A DNA stretch of 64,000 bases from positions 310,001-374,000 of the forward strand of contig BGKB01000038.1 in assembly GCA_003116975.1 (NCBI GenBank), read 5' to 3'. This document shows, piece after piece, positions 57,712 to 64,000 of the stretch. Both the position numbers and the translations under genes were made by a program. The notes under the pieces are model-generated. The model saw only the letters and a list, made by a program, of their open reading frames with translations, had not been told where the DNA came from and ran no database searches. How positions within the stretch are numbered: the first letter of the stretch is position 1; the number at the start of each line of letters is the position of its first letter. The DNA comes from Aurantiochytrium sp. KH105 (taxonomy: Eukaryota; Sar; Bigyra; Thraustochytrida; Thraustochytriidae).

Positions 57712-58298
57712 GCCCCGTGGCCCTTCGCCCGACGCGGGCCTCGAGGCTTCCCTTTCCGACAGCGCTCGAGAAGATCCGGCACGACAGCCTGGCCGGCACG
57801 ACAGCCATGCATTGCCTTGCCTTGCCTTGCCTTGCCGCGGGCGGTGCGGCGACCTCGAAGAAGACCCACTCGGGCCCGCCGCGCCGCGCAGCAGCAGCGC
57901 AGTCTAGCGCGGCGCACTGAGCTCATCGCCTGGTGCTCCGGCCAGCCACAGCCTCCGCGTGCACCCCACGCCACTTACGCGTGCCCACGCCGGGCCGGGC
58001 CGGCCCGCGAGGGACGGCCGCCGCGGCGCAGCGCAGCGCGGTGGGGCGAGGCGAGGCGAGGCGCGCGATCGATTCGTGGACGGGACGATGGAGTGATCGA
58101 GCGAGCGAGCGAGCGAGCGCGATTCCTTTGCACACGCAGGACCTCGCTGGCGGAGCTCTTCTAGTTGTAGAGAGAGGGGGCCGCAATGAAGTGGTCGTTT
58201 GCGCACCCCGCGAGCTGGCGGGGTGCACAAGCGCGAGCTGTGGGCAAATTTTAACCATGTAAATTTTCCAAGGCGGCGAACGAACCTTGGAAGCAAGA

Positions 58299-58299
<1 letters not shown>

Positions 58300-58338
<39 letters not shown>

Positions 58339-58350
58339 TAGCAAGCTAGC
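58300..58350. repeat. AAGC tetranucleotide array
   Basis: AAGC units, ending in AGCTAGCA variants. This is the complement of the TTGC array at 30687, so the same tetranucleotide occurs at both sites. Confidence 0.85.
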
Positions 58351-59665
58351 AAGCATGAGCGAGCACGAGCGCGCCTGCCCGACGGCCGATCGAGGAGCGG
58401 GAATCGACCGACCGACCCTGGCGACGGCGAAGGGTAGGGACGCTGGTGCCGTGGTGGCCGATTTGGCGCGTGCGGCGGCGAAGTCGAGTGCCGAGGCTAG
58501 CCAGGAAAAGTGTCTCCGGTGCCGACCAAGAAGCATTCCTTCCTTGCTGGAAAATCGTCCATGGACGGTACGTTCAGGTATACGTCCATCCATCCACCAG
58601 GCTACGACGAAGCCCGCTGTCGTGCAACCGCTCCCACCCCGTCGAAGCCTCGTCGATCCCACCGCGCAGCGAGCTCGACGCGAATCGCCACCGGCGTGAG
58701 ACAACGAGTCTCGAGCAGAACTTGTGCATGCCCGGCGTAGACCTACACTACGCTACGTATTGCGACATGCCATGCGTGTTGGCTTTCCTTATCAGTTCAA
58801 GTTTGGCGTCCTCGCGTGCGCTCCACCCTTCTCCATTCCATTCATCTTTCCTGGTTCGTTCGTGCCTGAAGAAGGTGATTCAGGTAGTACTAGGCAGTCC
58901 ATTGCCAGCTGCAGCTGCAGCTGCACCAAGACAAGACAAGACAAACTCCGACCCGGAGCCTGCGCTCTCGATTCAGAACCCGTTGCGAGAGACCTCGAAA
59001 GAGTCTCGCGGCGTCAGAAGAAGAGGATGAACCTGGTGCCGCGCTGATGCGACTGCGACTGCGTTGATTCGTCCGCGCGCGCACGAGACGCGGACGCCGC
59101 GTGCCGGGGGGCGGCGAGAGCAGGCTGGCAAGAAAAACGATGCGGGCGGCAAGCGCAGCGACGGCGAGCGAGCCGCACTCGTCGTCTCGCGCGCCTAACC
59201 CCCCCTCGCGGTGGGGGAAACGCTCGACGAGAAGAGCGGGAGCGAGAGCGAGCCGAGGCGAGCCACAGCCACCGGCGAGCAGAAACGACCCTCCGTGGAT
59301 GAGAATGCGGGGAGGGGGGGATGCCATGAATATTGGGAATGCGGCCATGTAAAAGCCTACTCAGTGACTATGAAGACACTACAGAATCGATCATGAGCGC
59401 CGAAGCAGAATGACCCACGCTCGGAGAGCACGCGCTGCAAAGCAAAGTCCGCCCGAGCGGGACAGCCTGCGCGGCGAAAGATCACGCATGATACACCACG
59501 GCGACTCGTGCTGGCTATGGCTCGCGTTTGCAAACATGCAAGAAGTGAAAGGAGTGAAAAAGGCAGGGGTTAGCTGGTTACCTTATAGGCCAATGTGAGG
59601 GTAGGGTAGGAGGTGGCGGGCAGCGTGCAGGTGGCAGGCACAATCCGCTGTAGCTTGCAACTTGG

Positions 59666-62600
59666 CTAGTTTAAACCAAGGCGACTCGCAAGGTCGATGT
59701 TCACAGGCTCCATCCAGCCGAGCAAGCCACCATTCGTCGGCGACGATGAGCTCTTCCCCAAAAGCTCGTCGTCGCTAAAAGGAGGTGACATGGGCCTTTC
59801 GCGGCTGTCGTCGCTGGTCATTAATAATTCCGCTGTTTGGTTCTTTGTCTCTCGGGCAGGAAGTTGAACTCGAACTTGCTTCGAGCCCGGCAGACGTGGG
59901 ACTCGCTTCTTGTCCACTTGACTCCGCACTTGCTCCGAATGAATAAAGCCTCGAACTTGCTCCGAGGATGTTTGGCCTTGAAGAGGTTTAGAGTATAGCT
60001 GGGAGCCAGAGCCCGGCGCATGTGACGCTTTGTTGTTGGCTTTTGAGTTTCGCTCCGGAGATCGAGGCTTTCGCGTATCGTTGTACAAACTTGTGGGTAG
60101 CGTTTGCAAAAGCGATCGTCGCGGAGACTTGTAGGTTGGCAGCGCGATTGAGCCATGTCTCTTTTCTCCATGTGCTCGGGGGGTCTGCTGCGGCGAAGAA
60201 GAACGCAACATTTTCTGCTGTCGTGGAGATCCTCTTGACCGGGCTGTAGGCGAGCCAAGAGGCCGCGTCGAGACGGACAAGATGCCGAGGCCACTGTCAT
60301 TGCTTGATGCTGACAAGGACGAACGCCGCTGCGCGTCGAGCTTGGCAGCAACAGCAGCCATTGCACGGTGTGCCTCGGGGCCAGCTGCGAGCTGCCGGGG
60401 CGCTGTTGTCAACGACGGCCGTCTCACTTCGACCGCAACAGCCCCACAGCCATCATTCAGGACTTGGCGGCCGCCCAAGGCAGACGTTGACGCGAAAAAG
60501 GTCTGAGATTGCTGCTGGTGCTGGTGCTGCTGACGGTCATCTTGCATCAAGAAGCCTGCGTGCTGCTGGGATTGGATGTGCTGATTTCCTGTTCGATATT
60601 TCCGTGCGCTTGAGCTGTCCGCATCAGTCGAGCGCTGAGATTGCGAAAGCGGGGGCCGAGTGATTCTCTGTCGCGCAGAAGTCGCTAAACTCGCAGCACG
60701 CTTGGCTGCTTGCCATCGTCGACGCCATCGCGAAAGCTGGCGCATGGATTTGCCAATCTGCTTGCGCAAGTCCGCCTTGCGCGCCCGCGTTTCATCGTCG
60801 TCGCGAAAGAGTTGATCGGCTTCGTTCGGGGGTTCCACCTCGCGCCCGGCGCGAATGGCCGCTTGTCTCGCTTCGGCTCGCTTCCGCGCCTGTATCTGTT
60901 TGCGCTGCAATTGTGACTCGAGGTCGCGCAGTTTACGATGAAGCTTTATATTTGCAAGCTCAAGCGCCTTGATCTGGCGCTTCACGCGGGTCGCACGCTG
61001 ACTTGGATTATCTGCTGCATTAAGGCGCACTTCTTCGCGTAGACGCGTGACCTGTCGATGTAGCTTGCGATGGACGGCTTGCTGTCGTCGAAGAAGATCT
61101 TGTGCCCGATCATTGTGTGACGCTCGCTCGGCGGCCTCGTGCGCAATGGCCGTGACTCGCTCTTTGAGCGACAAGACCTCCTTGCCCATTTCTTCCATGT
61201 CGTCTAGCGCTGCTCTCAGTTCCTCTTCGTGAGATGTTTGAATCGAGTGCCGCTGAGTATTTGCCTTGGCACGATCGCGAGACACCTGGTTGCCTAAAAG
61301 CGCTACTTGTTTAGACGCCGCAACAAGGCGACGCTGAATCTCTTCTTCCTGTGATGATCCATTCGACCCGCGCGCGAGGGCATCTTGAAGTTGGCTCGTA
61401 GCCCGCTCCACGTCTGCTTGAATCTCGTTGCGAATACTGACGACTTTCAAGCTGTCGCATCGCAATGCTTCGAGCTCTCCAGCTATGCTGGACCCTTCTT
61501 TGCGTACGAGAACGTCTCCCAAGCGCTCGCTTCGTACCACGACTGCATGTGATCGAACGCGCGCAAGGCGGTCTCCAGTATCGGGGTCGACTTGAAATGG
61601 GGCGTAAACCTTTTCAAACAGCGCCATTAGCTCCTCTCGCTGCTCGTCGAGGGTTCTTACTTCTCGAGGAGACAATGAGGACTGTCCACCGTGAGCATCA
61701 CGAGAAGGCACATTTTCTTCTTCCCACTCAGGTGCTTCATCTCCAAGCGGGCCCACGTCCCCACGAGGCCCACTTCTCGGGTTTGCGGCAGTCTTGCGTT
61801 GTTTTCGCACTTGCCCTCCGGCGGCTGGAGCTGAATACATGGCCAGTAGGTCTTGCGCCTCTTCCAGACTCGACGAGATTTCTTGAAGATCAGATTGAGT
61901 TTGCGAAAGGCGCTCCTCAAGAGCTTGGACCTGCTCTTGGAGCTCCTGTTTTGCCGTTTCAAGCCTTTTGGCCTCTTGCGCCTGCCTTTCAAGAGCGGCC
62001 TTGTCAACAACGGGGGCCTTTCTGGCATCATGGAGGCGCTTGACCTCATTGATTTTATCCACAAGACGCGCTTCTCTTTCCATTGCCGTCGGCATCGATT
62101 CAAATTCATGCTTTCGCGTGGTGAGTTGACGCGACAGCTCTTCCTTTTCCTCGAGCTCGGCCAATTTGTCAGCTTCTGCGTTCGCAATCAGCGTCTCAAG
62201 CTCAGAAATTTCTCGGGCATGGTCCTCTTCGTCCGAGGCGGCGCTCTCCTCGTCGGAAGAGACTTCCGAAGACAAAGACGGAGACGAAGACTCTTCGATT
62301 GATGAGCTTTCACAACTCGCGCGACTTGCTCCCTCTATCAGGCCTTCGTCTTTTCCCTCGCCATCACCCTGCTCCTCCTCTTCTTCCCCTTTATCTTCTT
62401 CGTTTTCTTTTTCTTCATCATCATCATCCTCCATTTCCAGTCGCTGATTTTGGTTCCTGCCATAGGCCTCTCGAGCTTTTTCCCTGAATGCAACCTGGAG
62501 CTGGACCTGCTGCTCAATATTTTCAAGAGAATGAAGCACGTCACCAGAGGCTGCAACCTGCTTGATCAGGACAGCGTTCTTGGCCTGAATGCGATCAAGT

Positions 62601-64000
62601 TCTTCGAGGACTTCAGCGCTCGCCAAGTCAAGACGAGATTGTTCGGCGCGGAGCTTGTCCTCGATTTCCTGGTTCTCCCCTTTGCTAGGCACTGCGCTTG
62701 CAAGCTTACCATCGGCTTCAAGAACTCTCGCGCGCATGATTGCGATTTGGCTTTCTAGAACTGCAATGGTCTCTTGCGTCTGCTGCGATTGAAGAGCCAC
62801 AGCATCTGCATCGTAACGAGCAAGCAAAGCGTTGAGCTGTTTCCCTTTGGTCTTGATCTTGTGCAAGGCGTCGCCGAAGCGTTGCAGCTTGGACTCTGCT
62901 CGTTGCTCTTTTTCTCGTAGCATGAGCCGGACCGACCGCGAGGCGCCCTCTGCCTCAACCTCTTGTTCTTCAACTTCTTTCATAAGCGTGTAAAACTCCT
63001 TTTCCTCTGCCATGGACTGCTTCCTCCGCCCATGTACCCATTCGCCAACCTCGCTTAGGCTCTCGGAAAACGTCGAGACATTAATCGATGCGGTTAGTTT
63101 CTCGAGACTTTCCTTGGTGAGTCGAAACTCTTCGGCCTCCTCTTCGGTCCAAAAGGAGACCGCCGGTGGGCCCTGCGGCTTCACGGACTCGTCTCCAGGT
63201 CCTAGCAATTGCATGAGGCTTGTGCGGGAAGATTTGATATCTTTTGAAGCTTCGATGGACGGGTCATTGACGAATTTATCTCCAAGTTTCATTGCAAAGT
63301 GCATTTCTGACTTGTTCACCGTCGAGAGCGTGTTGGCAATACGCGCTACAACTTGGTCGACTTGTTCGTAAAAGAAAAAGATTTTTTCAGCTCTTTCTTT
63401 TTGTGCTTGCCGCAAGTCCCTTTCTTCTTGAGCCAGCCGTTTCTTTTCTTCGGCTTGGGTTCGAAGCGTCTCGGCGGTCAAGAAGTCCTGGTCATCGCCA
63501 CCGAAGACGCTACTGTCAAGATCACCATCATCGATGTCCCAGCTTTGTTCTGATGCCCTGCCATCATCAGGCTCTTTGCTTCCTCCCAATACGTTTCGTT
63601 GTGAAGCGCGTAGGTTGTGTAGTCGCATTGACGAGATCCCCGTTGATCTTCGGGTGAGCTGTGAACGTCTGCGCGAGTGGGACTCGGCGTGAGATGCCAC
63701 GGGAAGCTTGGCGGCGAAGTGAGGGTCCTCGAATGCCTGATGTTCATCAAGCACAATATCATCTTCATGGAGATGAACGCCTTGGCGTTGCAAGCTTGTT
63801 TCAAGCGCTTGCTCTGTGGCGTACACGTGGACGTCCTCTCTGATTTGTTGGCGCTTTTGGAGCGCACGCTGACCTCGTTGTTTATCCCACATGAAGCCCT
63901 CTACGCTCTCACGCTCGCCTCTGCGAATCAGAGGCACGCGCTCGTGATACACAGACCCATGCTGCGTTGTGCTTGCTCTCGGCCCAGACTGTGCGCTGGC
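59666..64000 (-). CDS. Large coiled-coil protein, 5' truncated by the window edge
   Basis: At least 1444 residues are encoded. The frame is open to base 64000 with no ATG near its right end, so the N-terminus lies beyond the window. Predominantly coiled coil in blocks (about 160-215, 330-510 and 590-720 residues from the visible start, then again near 860-1100), separated by an acidic stretch (EDDDDEEKENEEDKGEEEEEQ) and Pro/Arg-rich linkers. A segment LMALFEKVYAPFQVDPDTGDRLARV is non-coiled and might be a small conserved unit. A strongly basic helix cluster follows (QIQARKRAEARQAAIRAGRE), then a disordered tail. No family was recognised. It could be a cytoskeletal or centrosomal scaffold. Confidence 0.7.
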   Translation of the reverse strand, partial: ASAQSGPRASTTQHGSVYHERVPLIRRGERESVEGFMWDKQRGQRALQKRQQIREDVHVYATEQALETSLQRQGVHLHEDDIVLDEHQAFEDPHFAAKLPVASHAESHSRRRSQLTRRSTGISSMRLHNLRASQRNVLGGSKEPDDGRASEQSWDIDDGDLDSSVFGGDDQDFLTAETLRTQAEEKKRLAQEERDLRQAQKERAEKIFFFYEQVDQVVARIANTLSTVNKSEMHFAMKLGDKFVNDPSIEASKDIKSSRTSLMQLLGPGDESVKPQGPPAVSFWTEEEAEEFRLTKESLEKLTASINVSTFSESLSEVGEWVHGRRKQSMAEEKEFYTLMKEVEEQEVEAEGASRSVRLMLREKEQRAESKLQRFGDALHKIKTKGKQLNALLARYDADAVALQSQQTQETIAVLESQIAIMRARVLEADGKLASAVPSKGENQEIEDKLRAEQSRLDLASAEVLEELDRIQAKNAVLIKQVAASGDVLHSLENIEQQVQLQVAFREKAREAYGRNQNQRLEMEDDDDEEKENEEDKGEEEEEQGDGEGKDEGLIEGASRASCESSSIEESSSPSLSSEVSSDEESAASDEEDHAREISELETLIANAEADKLAELEEKEELSRQLTTRKHEFESMPTAMEREARLVDKINEVKRLHDARKAPVVDKAALERQAQEAKRLETAKQELQEQVQALEERLSQTQSDLQEISSSLEEAQDLLAMYSAPAAGGQVRKQRKTAANPRSGPRGDVGPLGDEAPEWEEENVPSRDAHGGQSSLSPREVRTLDEQREELMALFEKVYAPFQVDPDTGDRLARVRSHAVVVRSERLGDVLVRKEGSSIAGELEALRCDSLKVVSIRNEIQADVERATSQLQDALARGSNGSSQEEEIQRRLVAASKQVALLGNQVSRDRAKANTQRHSIQTSHEEELRAALDDMEEMGKEVLSLKERVTAIAHEAAERASHNDRAQDLLRRQQAVHRKLHRQVTRLREEVRLNAADNPSQRATRVKRQIKALELANIKLHRKLRDLESQLQRKQIQARKRAEARQAAIRAGREVEPPNEADQLFRDDDETRARKADLRKQIGKSMRQLSRWRRRWQAAKRAASLATSARQRITRPPLSQSQRSTDADSSSARKYRTGNQHIQSQQHAGFLMQDDRQQHQHQQQSQTFFASTSALGGRQVLNDGCGAVAVEVRRPSLTTAPRQLAAGPEAHRAMAAVAAKLDAQRRSSLSASSNDSGLGILSVSTRPLGSPTARSRGSPRQQKMLRSSSPQQTPRAHGEKRHGSIALPTYKSPRRSLLQTLPTSLYNDTRKPRSPERNSKANNKASHAPGSGSQLYSKPLQGQTSSEQVRGFIHSEQVRSQVDKKRVPRLPGSKQVRVQLPARETKNQTAELLMTSDDSRERPMSPPFSDDELLGKSSSSPTNGGLLGWMEPVNIDLASRLGLN

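Larger units (their letters stand above)
57409..59665. other. 2.3-kb gene-free GC-rich region
   Basis: The region lies between two minus-strand genes, so it contains the promoter of the polyQ gene. It holds a 15-base C run (57697-57711) and an AAGC array (58300-58350). ORFs here are repeat or GC artefacts; none resembles a protein family. Confidence 0.5.

Overview
The window is nuclear DNA from a GC-rich, intron-poor eukaryotic microbe that uses the standard code. Most genes are single open frames with GC-rich third codon positions. One gene (a dynactin p25 homologue) needs two short GT-AG introns of 72 and 79 bases. The gene set combines a tubulin polyglutamylase, a radial-spoke-like RIIa/EF-hand protein, a CEP78-like protein and plant/protist AMT1-type ammonium transporters. 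It also has small membrane proteins with the motif ERY-x-G-x-x-S...C-x-P-x-D-x-REVWK, which I associate with stramenopiles. I infer a zoosporic stramenopile, most likely a thraustochytrid/labyrinthulomycete. No rRNA gene marks the species.

Layout. 1-7.5 kb: the 3' part of a GPH-type sugar transporter, a TTLL glutamylase, COMMD2, a membrane-anchored dual-specificity phosphatase and the spliceosomal factor ESS2. 7.5-12.8 kb: a gene-free, repeat-rich, very GC-rich block. 12.8-17.3 kb: two tandem AMT ammonium transporters. 17.5-23 kb: a radial-spoke-7-like RIIa/EF-hand protein, a CEP78-like LRR protein and a mitochondrial carrier. 24.5-27.6 kb: a divergent pair, a UPF0489 (C5orf22) protein and a trimethylguanosine synthase with a Gemin6-like N-terminus. 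27.9-30.6 kb: an 897-residue coiled-coil protein. 30.6-38.4 kb: a gene-poor block with microsatellites and apparently decayed coding fragments, one carrying a family-B DNA polymerase motif. 38.4-43.7 kb: a 1792-residue coiled-coil protein whose N-terminal head resembles that of the 897-residue protein. 44.6-48.3 kb: a seven-TM GPR180/TMEM145-like protein and two paralogous small membrane proteins. 48.9-57.4 kb: SDA1, an FHA/IQ/zinc-finger protein, a CENP-N homologue lacking the pyrin domain, dynactin p25 and a polyQ helical-repeat protein. 59.7-64 kb: a third large coiled-coil gene running off the right edge.

Several genes fall into shared processes: microtubules, cilia and kinetochore (TTLL, RSP7-like, CEP78-like, DCTN5, CENP-N, coiled-coil proteins), RNA and ribosome biogenesis (ESS2, TGS1, SDA1), and transport (GPH, AMT x2, mitochondrial carrier). 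They are not obviously co-regulated. Neighbours often share short divergent promoters (26.0 kb, 48.6 kb, 53.5 kb) or converge tail to tail. The observations I rate highest are the Gemin6-like/TGS1 fusion, the shared head domain of the two big coiled-coil proteins, and the pyrin-less CENP-N. All start codons were chosen as ATG; where a frame is open upstream without an ATG, the entry says so.
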